DNA of 64,000 nucleotides. It comes from Candidatus Sodalis pierantonius str. SOPE. GTDB lineage: Bacteria > Pseudomonadota > Gammaproteobacteria > Enterobacterales > Enterobacteriaceae. Of this stretch, positions 1-9,659 are shown piece after piece. The notes below the pieces were generated by a model. The model saw only the letters and a program-made list of their open reading frames with translations, had not been told where the DNA came from and did no database searches. The DNA lies in the NCBI RefSeq assembly GCF_000517405.1, contig NZ_CP006568.1, forward strand, positions 3,658,001-3,722,000. Reading direction: 5' to 3'. The position numbers and the translations under genes were made by a program. How positions within the stretch are numbered: position 1 is the first letter of the stretch; the number at the start of each line of letters is the position of its first letter.

Positions 1-105
1 TTCGCCGATAAGCGTAAAGCCCAGCACCTGGCAGTAAAAATGTTTACTGCGCGCATAATCGCTGGCGATAATGGCGATATGGTGCATTCGTTGTAGGCTA
101 ATCAT
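1..105 (-). CDS. yaeR: VOC/glyoxalase-family protein YaeR, N-terminal 35 residues only
   Basis: The reverse strand from an ATG at 103-105 reads into the window edge as a 35-residue N-terminus containing MHHIAIIASDYARSKHFYC and VLGF. This is the opening beta strand, the first metal-ligand His and the first helix of a vicinal-oxygen-chelate (glyoxalase-like) fold. It matches E. coli YaeR as I recall it. YaeR follows ldcC in E. coli, which is also the order here on the minus strand. The role of YaeR is not established. The gene continues outside the window, so its integrity cannot be judged. Confidence 0.85.
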   Translation of the reverse strand, partial: MISLQRMHHIAIIASDYARSKHFYCQVLGFTLIGE

Positions 106-253
106 GTTTCAAGATCCCCGTCTCCATTCTGTGTCCCGCCGGCGGCAACTCGGTCGCCGCCGTTCCGCCCGCGACCAGCGTCCCCGCCTTTGTACCAATT
201 TTCCCACGGCTCGTACAGGGCGGTTGCGCCCATGCCGTCCGCCGGGTGGCGCT

Positions 254-2386
254 TTATTTCAGGACCCGTACCCAATAGCGGCCATCGTCGGTCAGTTCAG
301 CGCCGTGAATATCGGTTTCAAAGCCCGGATAATGTTGGCCGATTGAACACAGCATCAAAAGGAAATCCAGCACCGCGCGGCTGCCTTCGGTGATCATCTC
401 GCCGGGCATCACCACCGGTACCCCCGGCGAGTACGGCAACAGCATGTTGGCGGAAATGCGGCCAACCATTTGCGACAGCTCAACGGTTTCTACGTTACCG
501 CGCACCTGCTGCTGGAACGCGGCGTAAGGCGTCATTTTCATCTCGGGAAGCACCGCGAAAGTATTGAGCATCAGTTGCGGCAGATGCTGCTGGCGGATTA
601 ACCCGTGGATACCCTGCGCCAAGTCCTGAATACGCATGTGGCGGTAGAAATCAGGATCTTCCGCGTACAGGTCCGGCAACATATTGCGCACGCGCAGATT
701 AAGATCGTAGGCGCGCTTAAACTCGGTCAACCCGCGCAATAGGCTCATCGCCTTGGTTTTATCAATACCAATACTAAACAAAAACAGCAGATTATAAGGA
801 CCGGTTTTTTCCACCACCACGCCGCGCTCATTGAGGAACTTGGCCACCAGCGAAGCCGGGATCCCCTCCGACGCCATCTCGCCGGTCTCGTCCATTCCCG
901 GCGTCAGGATGGTGACCTTGATGGGATCGAGGTACATATGGTCGGCGTCGGCATCGCGAAACCCGTGCCACGGCGCGCCCGGCTCCACCGGCCAGCAGAC
1001 GGCGTCTTCAATGATCTCAGGCTGCCAGATATCGAAAAACCAGCCCTCCGACTCCTGAAGTAAACGGTAAACCTCTTTACGAAAATGCAGCGCCCGCTCA
1101 ATGGAGCGTTGAATCAGGCGGCGCCCCGGTTTGCCGCGCACCATCGCCGCCGCCATCTCAATGGACGCCACGATGCCGTAATGGGGCGAGGTGGTGGTGT
1201 GCATCATGTACGCTTCGTTAAAGGTGAGTTCATCATAATCACCCTTAATATGGATAATTGACGCCTGTGAAAAGGCCGCCAGCAATTTGTGCGTCGATTG
1301 CGTCTCGAAGATGACTTTGTCGGGGGTTCGCTCTCCGCTCATGTCGCTTTTGCCGCGATAGATAGGATGGAAATTGGTGTACGGCACCCAAGCGGAGTCA
1401 AAATGGATCGACGGCACCGCCAGCGTCTGTTTAATGTACTGCGTGTTATACAGCAGACCATCATAAGTGGAGTTGGTAATTACCGCATGCACAGGCCAAC
1501 TGGCCTGCGGGGTCGCTGCCACCTTCTGCGCGATGCACGCGCGGCTGAACTGCCGCTGCGGAATTCCCCCCAAAATGCCGTAGGCGTTGCGGCTCGGCGT
1601 CAGGTAAATCGGCACCACATCGCTCATCAGCAGCAGGTGAGCCAGCGACTTATGGCAGTTGCGGTCAATGAGCACCGTACTGCCGGCGGGGCTGGCGTAC
1701 ATACCGACGATTTTGTTGGAGGTGGAGGTCCCGTTGGTGACCATATAACTCTGCTCGGCGCCGAAAGTGCGGGCGATATACTCCTCCGCCTCCAGGTGGG
1801 AGCTGGTATGGTCCAACAGCGATCCCAGTTCGGTCACCGAAATCGACACGTCCGCCTTCAGCGTATTGCCGCCGAAGAAGTCATAAAACAGGCTGCCCAC
1901 CGGGCTCTTCTGATAGGCGGTACCGGCCATATGGCCCGGCGTGCAAAAAGTATATTTACCCTCTTCCACATAATGGAACAGCGCCTTGGTCAAAGGCGGC
2001 ATGATGGCATCAATATATTCGGCGGTATATTGCCGGATACGCTGGCTAATATCGGCGGCGGCGTTTAAGCCATATTCAAAAAAATAGAGCGCCATGCGCA
2101 TATCATTGGCGCTGACATCAAGCACCGAATGGGTGCTGATAAACGCATACAGCGGCAGATACTCGTTGATCTCGTTAATGGCCAGGCAGAGATCCATGCC
2201 GTACTGTTCCCAGTCGAAAATAATGCCTGCAATGCGCGGATTTTGCTCAAGTAAGGTTAATAAATCCTGGCTGCCGCTGGGATAGACAATGTGATAGCCC
2301 TGATCGGTCAGCGCCTGTGCCAGCTCCCGCACCGGTTCGGCTTTGTAAAATACATGTTCCGGCAAAAGTATTGCAATGATATTCAT
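254..2386 (-). CDS. ldcC: Lysine decarboxylase, constitutive type (LdcC/CadA family)
   Basis: PLP-dependent cytoplasmic decarboxylase converting lysine to cadaverine, usually a decamer. The 710-aa product is close to the family length (about 713-715). It has an N-terminal wing domain, the segment KYTFCTPGHM that opens the PLP domain, NGTSTSNKIV, HFDSAWVPY, and the PLP-lysine motif FETQSTHKLLAAFSQAS with the Schiff-base Lys near residue 367. The C-terminal domain ends HYPGFETDIHG. It lies downstream of accA in the same order as E. coli ldcC, which is why LdcC is preferred over the inducible CadA; no cadB-like antiporter gene is adjacent. The reading frame is intact. Arginine or ornithine decarboxylases of the same fold are less likely given the identity across the whole length. 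Confidence 0.93.
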   Translation of the reverse strand: MNIIAILLPEHVFYKAEPVRELAQALTDQGYHIVYPSGSQDLLTLLEQNPRIAGIIFDWEQYGMDLCLAINEINEYLPLYAFISTHSVLDVSANDMRMALYFFEYGLNAAADISQRIRQYTAEYIDAIMPPLTKALFHYVEEGKYTFCTPGHMAGTAYQKSPVGSLFYDFFGGNTLKADVSISVTELGSLLDHTSSHLEAEEYIARTFGAEQSYMVTNGTSTSNKIVGMYASPAGSTVLIDRNCHKSLAHLLLMSDVVPIYLTPSRNAYGILGGIPQRQFSRACIAQKVAATPQASWPVHAVITNSTYDGLLYNTQYIKQTLAVPSIHFDSAWVPYTNFHPIYRGKSDMSGERTPDKVIFETQSTHKLLAAFSQASIIHIKGDYDELTFNEAYMMHTTTSPHYGIVASIEMAAAMVRGKPGRRLIQRSIERALHFRKEVYRLLQESEGWFFDIWQPEIIEDAVCWPVEPGAPWHGFRDADADHMYLDPIKVTILTPGMDETGEMASEGIPASLVAKFLNERGVVVEKTGPYNLLFLFSIGIDKTKAMSLLRGLTEFKRAYDLNLRVRNMLPDLYAEDPDFYRHMRIQDLAQGIHGLIRQQHLPQLMLNTFAVLPEMKMTPYAAFQQQVRGNVETVELSQMVGRISANMLLPYSPGVPVVMPGEMITEGSRAVLDFLLMLCSIGQHYPGFETDIHGAELTDDGRYWVRVLK

Positions 2387-2489
2387 TCAACGCATCCTTC
2401 GTAAGACCTTCGCTCAGTTATCTCGGCCGAAAGTTAAGCATAGCCGGCATTGCGACTGGCCGGGCGCGGCCAAAGCACATCGCCGGCCG

Positions 2490-2526
2490 AAAAAAAACAC
2501 CCCGCTGGCGCGAACATGCGGGGTGT
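2490..2526 (-). terminator. Rho-independent terminator after accA
   Basis: Perfect 9-bp stem ACACCCCGC (2497-2505) / GCGGGGTGT (2518-2526). On the minus strand it is followed by an uninterrupted run of T (the A-run at 2490-2497). It lies in the accA-ldcC gap, so it ends the long upstream operon and makes ldcC a separate transcription unit. Confidence 0.85.
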
Positions 2527-2582
2527 GAGACATCGCCGGTCTGGCCCGGGCACCTCGAGCGTCGGCGTCCGGCGTCGGTCAC

Positions 2583-3542
2583 TCAGCAATAGCCATAGTT
2601 CATCAGGCGGTGATAACGGCGGTTGAGCAACTCTTCCTCGTTGAGACCGTCAAGCTCGGCCAAATCGTCCAGCAGTTGCGTTTTCAGAGCGGCGGCAATG
2701 GTCGGCACATCGCGGTGCGCGCCGCCCAGCGGCTCCGGCACGATGCTGTCGATTAGCTCCAGCTCTTTCAGGCGCGAGGCAATAATGCCCATCGCTTCGG
2801 CAGCGATGGGCGCTTTGTCCGCGCTTTTCCACAAAATAGAGGCACAGCCTTCCGGGGAGATCACCGAATAGGTGCTGTACTGCAACATGTTGACCTTATC
2901 GCCCACGCCAATCGCCAGCGCGCCGCCGGAGCCGCCCTCGCCTATTACGGTGCAGATCACCGGCACCCGCAGGCCCGACATTTCGCGCAGGTTTTTTGCG
3001 ATAGCCACGGACTGGCCGCGCTCTTCGGCGCCGACACCCGGGTAGGCGCCCGGCGTATCGATGAAGGTAAGCAGCGGCAGATTGAACCGATCCGCCATCT
3101 CCATCAGCCGCAGCGCCTTGCGGTAACCTTCCGGCGCCGGCATCCCGAAGTTGCGGCGGATCTTCTCTTTCGTTTCCCGCCCTTTCTGGTGGCCGATGAT
3201 CATCACCGGCCGCGAATCCAAACGCGCGATGCCGCCGACGATGGCTTTATCATCGGCATAGGCGCGATCGCCCGCCAATTCGTCAAAATCGGTGAAGATA
3301 TGCCGCACATAATCCAGCGTATAGGGACGCATCGGATGTCGCGCCAGCTGGGCGATTTGCCAAGCGCCCAGATCGGAGAAAATTTTCCGCGTCAGCTCCA
3401 CGCTTTTTTCACGCAGGCGCTGCACCTCTTCATCCAGATTAATATCTAATTTTTCGTCTTGACGGCTGACTGCGGTCAGCGAGTCAATTTTCGCTTCCAG
3501 CTCTGCAATCGGCTGTTCAAAATCAAGAAAATTCAGACTCAT
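2583..3542 (-). CDS. accA: Acetyl-CoA carboxylase carboxyltransferase subunit alpha
   Basis: AccA pairs with AccD to transfer the carboxyl group from carboxy-biotin (on AccB) to acetyl-CoA, giving malonyl-CoA for fatty-acid synthesis. The 319-aa length equals the usual enterobacterial one. Visible signatures are the N-terminal start MSLNFLDFEQPIAELEAKI, the crotonase-fold oxyanion segments IDTPGAYPGVGAEERGQ and GEGGSGGALAIGVGD, and SVISPEGCASILW. The gene follows dnaE with only 12 bp between them, so it is probably co-transcribed, and it is followed by a strong terminator. No defect is visible. Confidence 0.97.
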   Translation of the reverse strand: MSLNFLDFEQPIAELEAKIDSLTAVSRQDEKLDINLDEEVQRLREKSVELTRKIFSDLGAWQIAQLARHPMRPYTLDYVRHIFTDFDELAGDRAYADDKAIVGGIARLDSRPVMIIGHQKGRETKEKIRRNFGMPAPEGYRKALRLMEMADRFNLPLLTFIDTPGAYPGVGAEERGQSVAIAKNLREMSGLRVPVICTVIGEGGSGGALAIGVGDKVNMLQYSTYSVISPEGCASILWKSADKAPIAAEAMGIIASRLKELELIDSIVPEPLGGAHRDVPTIAAALKTQLLDDLAELDGLNEEELLNRRYHRLMNYGYC

Positions 3543-3554
3543 AGTATTCCTATA

Positions 3555-6500
3555 TTAGTCAAATTCCAGTTCCACCTGTTCATTTCCCACAAGTGTTCGC
3601 AAGTCATTCAGTAAACGGTCGGTCGGCGTCACCCGCCAGGTTGCCCCAAAGCGCAGCCGCGCGCGCGCATCTTGCCGTTGATAATAAAGATGCACTGGAA
3701 TCGTCCCCGATCGATGCGGTTCCAACGATAAACGGAGACGGTTTAATAGCTGGTCATCAATTTGCCTGTCGATCAGCGAGATAGCAAGCCCGCGCGCATA
3801 TTTTTCACGTGCTTCGCTAATATCCATCAATTCACGGGCGGTCATCTTAAACCTACCGTTGAAATCATCAAAGCTGACCTGTCCCTGAGCGATAAGGATA
3901 CGGTCTTTTACCAGTAAATACTGGTATTTTTCCAGTGCATCCGTGAACAGCATCACGTCCAGCCGGCCGGAACGATCGTCTAGCGTACAAACGCCGATCC
4001 GGTTGCCCCGCTTGGTGACCATCACCCGCGCGGAGAGCACCAGCCCCACCGCGGTCACCATTTTGCCGCGATCGATGGGGTGCATATCCTTCAGGCGCAC
4101 CCCGCCGGCATAGCGTTCAATCTCGCGCAGATATTGGGTGATGGGATGCCCGGTCAGGTACAGGCCAAGCGTTTCCCGCTCGCCGTCCAGCACCACCTGC
4201 TCCGGCCATGGCGCCACGGTACTGTAGGAGGCTTCCACCGCTTCCGGCTCCTCCGCCAGCACGCCGAACATATCGCCCTGACCAATGGTCTCGGCTTTAG
4301 CATGCTGATCGGCGGCCTTGAGCGCGTCGCCGAGAGAGTTCATCAGCGCGGCGCGGTGCGGCCCCAGGCGGTCGAAAGCGCCGGACATTATCAGCTTTTC
4401 CAGCACGCGACGATTGAGCTTTTTGATATCGGTGCGCGCGCACAAATCAAACAGCTCACGGAAATGGCCGTCCTGATTGCGCGCCTCGATAATGGCTTCA
4501 ATAGGGCCTTCCCCCACGCCTTTAATGGCGCCGATGCCGTAGACTATCTCGCCCTCTTCGTTGACGTGAAAATGGTACTGGCCGCTATTGATATCCGGCG
4601 GCAGGACCTTCAGGCCCATACGCAGACATTCGTCCACCAGCCCCACGACCTTTTCGGTGTTATCCATATCGGCGGTCATTACCGCCGCCATGAACTCGGC
4701 GGGATAATGGGCTTTCAACCACAGCGTCTGATACGACACCAGCGCATAGGCGGCGGAGTGGGATTTGTTAAAGCCGTAGCCGGCGAATTTTTCCACCAGA
4801 TCGAAGATCTTCATCGACAGTTCGCCGTCGACGCCGATACTTTCCGCTCCGGCTTTGAATACCGAGCGCTGTTTGGCCATCTCCTCCGGCTTCTTTTTCC
4901 CCATCGCGCGGCGCAGCATATCCGCGCCGCCCAGGGTATAGCCCGCCAGCACCTGGGCTATCTGCATCACCTGTTCCTGGTAAAGGATGATGCCATAAGT
5001 CGGCTCCAGCACCGGTTGCAGTGAGGGATGTTGCCACTCGATATCGGGATAGGAGATGGCTTCGCGGCCGTGCTTGCGGTCGATAAAGTTGTCCACCATG
5101 CCCGATTGCAGCGGACCGGGCCGGAACAGCGCCACCAGCGCGATCATATCCTCGAAACAGTCGGGCTGCAGGCGCTTTATCAGATCCTTCATGCCGCGCG
5201 ATTCCAGCTGGAATACCGCCGTGGTTTCAGAGCGCTGCAGCATATCGAAGCTTTTCTTATCCTCCAGCGGGATAGCCGCGATATCGATGGGCTCCAAACC
5301 CTGCCGGGCGCGGCGGGCGTTGATCATTTCCAGCGCCCAGTTGATGATGGTCAAGGTGCGCAGGCCGAGGAAGTCAAACTTCACCAGGCCGGCATATTCC
5401 ACATCGTTTTTATCGAACTGGGTAACGGGATGGTTGCCTTCGGCATCGCAATAAAGCGGCGCGAAATCGGTGATTTTGGTGGGCGCGATCACCACGCCCC
5501 CGGCGTGTTTGCCGGCGTTGCGCGTGACACCTTCGAGCTTGCGCGCCATATCAATCAGCGCTTTGACCTCTTCGTCGGCGTCATAGATGGCCTGCAATTG
5601 CGGCTCCGCGACGAAGGCTTTTTCCAGCGTCATGCCGGGATCGGGGGGGACCAATTTGGAAATGCGATCCACAAAACCGTAAGGGTGGCCCAGCACCCGG
5701 CCGACGTCGCGGATGACCGCTTTGGCCGCCATGGTACCGAAGGTGATAATTTGCGAAACCGCGTCGCGACCGTAGGTCTCGGCCACGTGATCTATCACCA
5801 GATCGCGCTTCTCCATACAGAAGTCGACGTCGAAGTCCGGCATCGATACGCGTTCCGGGTTCAGGAAACGTTCAAACAGCAAATCGAACGCCAGCGGGTC
5901 AAGATCGGTGATTTTCAGCGCATAGGCCACCAGCGAGCCCGCGCCAGATCCGCGCCCCGGTCCGACCGGTACGCCGTTATCCTTCGACCACTGGATAAAC
6001 TCCATCACTATCAGGAAGTATCCCGGGAACCCCATCTGGTTTATCACCTGCAGTTCGATGTCCAGACGTTCGTCGTAGGCCGGGCGATGCTCGCGCCGCC
6101 TATCGGCATCGGGAAACAGGAATGCCAACCGCTCCTCCAGGCCTTCGCGCGCGCATTTGACCAGATAATCCTCGGTGGACATTTCGCCGGTCGGAAACTG
6201 CGGCAGGAAATACTCGCCGAGGCGGATAGTGACGTTGCAGCGCCGGGCGATTTCCACGCTGTTGGCCAGCGCTTCCGGCAGATCGGCGAATAGCTCGCAC
6301 ATCTCCTCCTCGCTGCGCATATACTGCTGCGGGCTATAATTGCGCGGCCGCTTGGCGTCATCGAGGGTAAAGCCGTCGTGTATCGCCACCCGGATCTCGT
6401 GGGCGTCGAAATCATCCGCGCTGGTAAAGCGCACATCGTTGGTGGCCACTACCGGTAGGCCTCGACGCGCCGCCAGCTCCACCGCGGCGTGCAGGTAACT

Positions 6501-7037
6501 CTCTTCGTCCGCCCGGCCGGTGCGGATGAGTTCCAGATAATAGCGGTCGGGGAAATAGCGCTCGTAAAACGCCAGGCACTGTTCCACCTGGGGCATATTA
6601 CCGCGCATCAAGTATTTACCGACATCCCCTTTGCGCGCCCCGGAGAGCAGAATCAATCCCTCGTTATGCTCAATCAGCCAGTCGCGATCGATGACCGGCC
6701 CGGCGGCGCCGTAGCCGCGTTTGTAGGCGTCCGATATCAGCAGGGTCAGGTGCTGATAGCCCACATTATTGGCCGCCAGAATGGTCAATTCCGCCAGTTC
6801 ATCGCCCAGCATCTCGCTTTGTACGAAAAAATCCGCGCCGATAATCGGTTTGATGCCGGCGCCGTGGGCGCTGCCGTAAAATTTAACCAGGCCGCATAAA
6901 TTGGTGAAATCCGTGATGGCCAGCGCCGGCATATGCAGAGCCGCGGCTTTTTTTACCAACGGTCCGACTTTGACCAACCCATCGATCATGGAATAGTCGC
7001 TGTGTACGCGCAGGTGAATAAAACGTGGTTCGGCCAT
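3555..7037 (-). CDS. dnaE: DNA polymerase III alpha subunit
   Basis: Replicative polymerase, 1160 aa from the ATG at 7035-7037 (MAEPRFIHLRVHSDYSMIDG), identical in length to E. coli DnaE. A longer open frame extends upstream, but its extra 61 residues have no resemblance to DnaE. Domain order: PHP domain (residues 1-280, HSDYS motif), palm with the catalytic aspartates in SMPDFDVDFCMEKRD (about 400), then GFNKSHSAAYALVSYQTLW in the fingers region, the beta-clamp-binding region, and an OB-fold near the C-terminus (DDRSGRLDVMLF). It lies between rnhB and accA in the conserved lpx-dnaE-accA cluster. The frame is intact. Confidence 0.97.
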   Translation of the reverse strand: MAEPRFIHLRVHSDYSMIDGLVKVGPLVKKAAALHMPALAITDFTNLCGLVKFYGSAHGAGIKPIIGADFFVQSEMLGDELAELTILAANNVGYQHLTLLISDAYKRGYGAAGPVIDRDWLIEHNEGLILLSGARKGDVGKYLMRGNMPQVEQCLAFYERYFPDRYYLELIRTGRADEESYLHAAVELAARRGLPVVATNDVRFTSADDFDAHEIRVAIHDGFTLDDAKRPRNYSPQQYMRSEEEMCELFADLPEALANSVEIARRCNVTIRLGEYFLPQFPTGEMSTEDYLVKCAREGLEERLAFLFPDADRRREHRPAYDERLDIELQVINQMGFPGYFLIVMEFIQWSKDNGVPVGPGRGSGAGSLVAYALKITDLDPLAFDLLFERFLNPERVSMPDFDVDFCMEKRDLVIDHVAETYGRDAVSQIITFGTMAAKAVIRDVGRVLGHPYGFVDRISKLVPPDPGMTLEKAFVAEPQLQAIYDADEEVKALIDMARKLEGVTRNAGKHAGGVVIAPTKITDFAPLYCDAEGNHPVTQFDKNDVEYAGLVKFDFLGLRTLTIINWALEMINARRARQGLEPIDIAAIPLEDKKSFDMLQRSETTAVFQLESRGMKDLIKRLQPDCFEDMIALVALFRPGPLQSGMVDNFIDRKHGREAISYPDIEWQHPSLQPVLEPTYGIILYQEQVMQIAQVLAGYTLGGADMLRRAMGKKKPEEMAKQRSVFKAGAESIGVDGELSMKIFDLVEKFAGYGFNKSHSAAYALVSYQTLWLKAHYPAEFMAAVMTADMDNTEKVVGLVDECLRMGLKVLPPDINSGQYHFHVNEEGEIVYGIGAIKGVGEGPIEAIIEARNQDGHFRELFDLCARTDIKKLNRRVLEKLIMSGAFDRLGPHRAALMNSLGDALKAADQHAKAETIGQGDMFGVLAEEPEAVEASYSTVAPWPEQVVLDGERETLGLYLTGHPITQYLREIERYAGGVRLKDMHPIDRGKMVTAVGLVLSARVMVTKRGNRIGVCTLDDRSGRLDVMLFTDALEKYQYLLVKDRILIAQGQVSFDDFNGRFKMTARELMDISEAREKYARGLAISLIDRQIDDQLLNRLRLSLEPHRSGTIPVHLYYQRQDARARLRFGATWRVTPTDRLLNDLRTLVGNEQVELEFD

Positions 7038-7095
7038 AGATGCTACCCGATGTGAAGTGTTGGCGCGACGATCGCGCCGCGCGACAATGCCAGGT

Positions 7096-7692
7096 TCATG
7101 CCGGCTCCAGCAACCTCCGGACCGGAGCAAAGCTTCGTCGATGATGCACGGTCGCCCCATGCAGCACCAGCTTTTCCAAATGGAAAGCGGTGGGATACCC
7201 CTTATGCTGGGCGAAACCATATTCGGGGAACTGCTGGTGCAGCGCGGCCATCTCCCGATCGCGGGTCACTTTGGCAATGATGGAGGCGGCGCTGATTTCG
7301 GCCACCCTGCTATCGCCTTTCACTACCGCCTGTGAAGGCATAGGCAGCAGGGGGCAGCGGTTGCCGTCCACCAGTACAAAATCCGGCGCGACGGCCAGAC
7401 CCGCGACCGCCCGCTGCATCGCCAGCAGCGTGGCCTGAAAAATATTGATCTGGTCAATTTCATAGGCTTCGGCGCGGCCCACGCTCCAGGCCAGCGCGTG
7501 GCGGGTGATGTCCTCATACAACGCCTCGCGCTGCTTTTCACTTAGCTTTTTCGAGTCCGCCAGCCCCGCCACCGGCCGGGCGGGATCCAGGATCACGGCG
7601 GCGGTCACCACCGCCCCCACCAAAGGCCCGCGCCCGACTTCGTCGACGCCGGCGATAAGCGTCGCCACAGGATAGATAAAAGGTTCCGTCAT
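7096..7692 (-). CDS. rnhB: Ribonuclease HII
   Basis: Endonuclease that cuts RNA in RNA-DNA hybrids and starts ribonucleotide excision. Starting at the ATG 7690-7692 (MTEPFIYPVATLIAGVDEVG), the product is 198 aa, the E. coli length. Six codons further upstream are open but not conserved. The catalytic carboxylates are visible in GVDEVGRGPLVG (Asp-Glu), LVDGN and the KGDSRVAEISAASIIAKVTRD segment. The gene starts 23 bp downstream of lpxB and ends 58 bp before dnaE, as in the standard enterobacterial operon. Confidence 0.96.
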   Translation of the reverse strand: MTEPFIYPVATLIAGVDEVGRGPLVGAVVTAAVILDPARPVAGLADSKKLSEKQREALYEDITRHALAWSVGRAEAYEIDQINIFQATLLAMQRAVAGLAVAPDFVLVDGNRCPLLPMPSQAVVKGDSRVAEISAASIIAKVTRDREMAALHQQFPEYGFAQHKGYPTAFHLEKLVLHGATVHHRRSFAPVRRLLEPA

Positions 7693-7715
7693 GCGTATCA
7701 CTACCTGCAAGAGTA

Positions 7716-8864
7716 TTATCGGTTAATCAGCGCCAGCACCGCGCGCGCCGCCTGTTCATCGGCGTTGCAGCGAATCTGCTGATGCAATTGGCGAAACGTG
7801 GCCAGCAGCGCCGCGCGCTCGGCATCATCGTCGAGCAGCTCGATGACGGCCGCCGCCAGCGCGTCCGGCCGGCACGCCTCCTGCAATAATTCCTTGACCA
7901 GCTCACGCCCGGCCAGCAAATTGGGCAGCGACACCCACTGGGTTTTCACCAGCCGCCACGCCAGCGCGAACGTCATCGGCTTCATGCGGTAGCCCACCAC
8001 CATGGGGCACTTGGCCAGCATACACTCAAGCGACGCGGTGCCGGAGGCCAACAGGGCGGCATCAGCGGCAATCATCGCCTGACGGGCCTGATTGTCCAGA
8101 AGCCTGACCGACAACGCCGGCGCCATCTCCGCCTTGACATGCTCAAACTGCGCCCGCCGGGCCGGATTCACCAACGGCACGACAATCTCTAGCCCTGGGA
8201 AACGCTGGCTCACCTTCTCGGCGGCGCGCAGAAAATCCGCGCTCAGCATCGCCACCTCGCTGTGGCGACTGCCCGGCAGCAGCGCCAGACAGCGCGCGGT
8301 GGCGGGAATGCCCAGCTTCTGCCGCGCGGCGGCTTTATCCGGATCGAGCAGCATGACGTCCGCCAGCGTATGGCCGATAAACTGGCAGGGGACATGGTGG
8401 CGGTCGTAAAACGCCTTTTCAAACGGCAGGAAAGCCAACACATTATCCGTGGCGCGGCCGATTTTGAACACCCGCTTTTGCCGCCAGGCCCAGACGGAAG
8501 GGCTAACGTAATGAATAGTGCGGATGCCACGCCGCTTGAGGCGGCCTTCCAAGGTAATCGTAAAATCCGGCGCGTCGATACCGACAAAAACGTCGGGCCG
8601 CAGCGCAGCGAAGCGGCGAGTCAGATCGCGGCGGATGCGCAACAGCCGCGGCAGGCGCTCGAGCACCTCGACGATACCCATTACCGCCAATTCTTCCATG
8701 TCGTACCAGGCTTCCATTCCTTCCGCCTGCATGCGCGGGCCGGCGACACCGACAAAGCGGGCCTCCGGTAGATGGCCGCGCAGGGCGCGTATCAGACCGG
8801 CGCCGAGAATATCGCCGGAGGTCTCTCCGGCTACCAGACCGATGGTAATGGGACGTGCCGACAT
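7716..8864 (-). CDS. lpxB: Lipid-A-disaccharide synthase
   Basis: GT19 glycosyltransferase joining UDP-2,3-diacylglucosamine and lipid X to give the lipid A disaccharide, at the inner face of the inner membrane. The product is 382 aa, the E. coli length. Motifs include GLVAGETSGDILGAGLIRAL at the N-terminus, VGIDAPDFT, YVSPSVWAWRQKR, LLPGSRHSEV and the nucleotide-sugar-binding SGTASLECML. The start is 2 bp from the lpxA stop, so translation is probably coupled. Confidence 0.97.
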   Translation of the reverse strand: MSARPITIGLVAGETSGDILGAGLIRALRGHLPEARFVGVAGPRMQAEGMEAWYDMEELAVMGIVEVLERLPRLLRIRRDLTRRFAALRPDVFVGIDAPDFTITLEGRLKRRGIRTIHYVSPSVWAWRQKRVFKIGRATDNVLAFLPFEKAFYDRHHVPCQFIGHTLADVMLLDPDKAAARQKLGIPATARCLALLPGSRHSEVAMLSADFLRAAEKVSQRFPGLEIVVPLVNPARRAQFEHVKAEMAPALSVRLLDNQARQAMIAADAALLASGTASLECMLAKCPMVVGYRMKPMTFALAWRLVKTQWVSLPNLLAGRELVKELLQEACRPDALAAAVIELLDDDAERAALLATFRQLHQQIRCNADEQAARAVLALINR

Positions 8865-8866
8865 AA

Positions 8867-9655
8867 TCAGCGGATGATACCGCGCTGCGAGCGTGACAGG
8901 AAGTCCAGGAAGGTATTTACCACCTGATGCTCCTGCGCCAGCGCTTCCAGCTCCGGTTTGGCTTCGTCGAGGGTTTTGCCGCTGCGGTAAATAATTTTAT
9001 AAGCGGCGCGGATCGCGTGAAGCGCGGCGCGATCGAAACCGCGGCGCTTCAGCCCTTCAATGTTCAGGCCGAACGGTGTGGCGTGGTTGCCCTGGGCGAT
9101 AACGAAAGGCGGTACATCCTGGGCAACGCCGGAACAGCCGCCGACCATGACGTGGGCGCCAATGACACAGAACTGATGCACCGCGGTCATGCCGCCGATA
9201 ATGGCGTAATCGTCCACCGCCACATGGCCGCCGAGCGTGGCATTATTGGCCATGATGCAGCGGTCGCCCACCGCGCAGTCGTGGGCGACATGGGCATTCA
9301 CCATCAGCAAATTGTCGCTGCCGACGCGAGTCACTTCTCCGCCTTGTATCGTGCCACGATGAATGGTCACGCTTTCCCGAATCCGGTTGCGGTGCCCGAT
9401 TTCGACCCGCGTTGGCTCCCCGGCATACTTCAGATCCTGATTGACGTCGCCAAGGGAGGCGAACGGATAAATCTGGTTATCTTCACCGATGCGGGTAATA
9501 CCGGTCACCACCACGTGGGACTTCAGCACCGTGCGCGCGCCGATTTCGACCTGCGGCCCGATAACGCAGAACGGGCCGACATGCGCGCCGACATGGATAA
9601 TAGCGCCCTCTTCCACGATGGTGCTGGGATGTATAAAGGCGGATTGATCAATCAC
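8867..9655 (-). CDS. lpxA: UDP-N-acetylglucosamine acyltransferase
   Basis: First enzyme of lipid A synthesis: transfers 3-hydroxymyristate from ACP to UDP-GlcNAc. The 262 residues equal the E. coli length and form a left-handed beta-helix of hexapeptide repeats. The catalytic His region is LLMVNAHVAHDCAVGDRC and the downstream loop is TAVHQFCVIGAHVMVGG. It lies 4 bp from fabZ and 2 bp from lpxB, within the fabZ-lpxA-lpxB overlap group. The start MIDQSAFIHPST matches the family. Confidence 0.97.
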   Translation of the reverse strand: MIDQSAFIHPSTIVEEGAIIHVGAHVGPFCVIGPQVEIGARTVLKSHVVVTGITRIGEDNQIYPFASLGDVNQDLKYAGEPTRVEIGHRNRIRESVTIHRGTIQGGEVTRVGSDNLLMVNAHVAHDCAVGDRCIMANNATLGGHVAVDDYAIIGGMTAVHQFCVIGAHVMVGGCSGVAQDVPPFVIAQGNHATPFGLNIEGLKRRGFDRAALHAIRAAYKIIYRSGKTLDEAKPELEALAQEHQVVNTFLDFLSRSQRGIIR

Positions 9656-9659
9656 GTAT

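Noticed and set aside
5028..6293. 421-codon open frame on the plus strand
   Set aside because: It is antisense to dnaE. High-GC genes commonly leave long open antisense frames, and the dnaE frame is unmistakable.
7038..7220. N-terminal extension of DnaE (61 codons)
   Set aside because: The extension overlaps the rnhB 3' end and has no DnaE similarity; the ATG at 7037 gives the exact family length.
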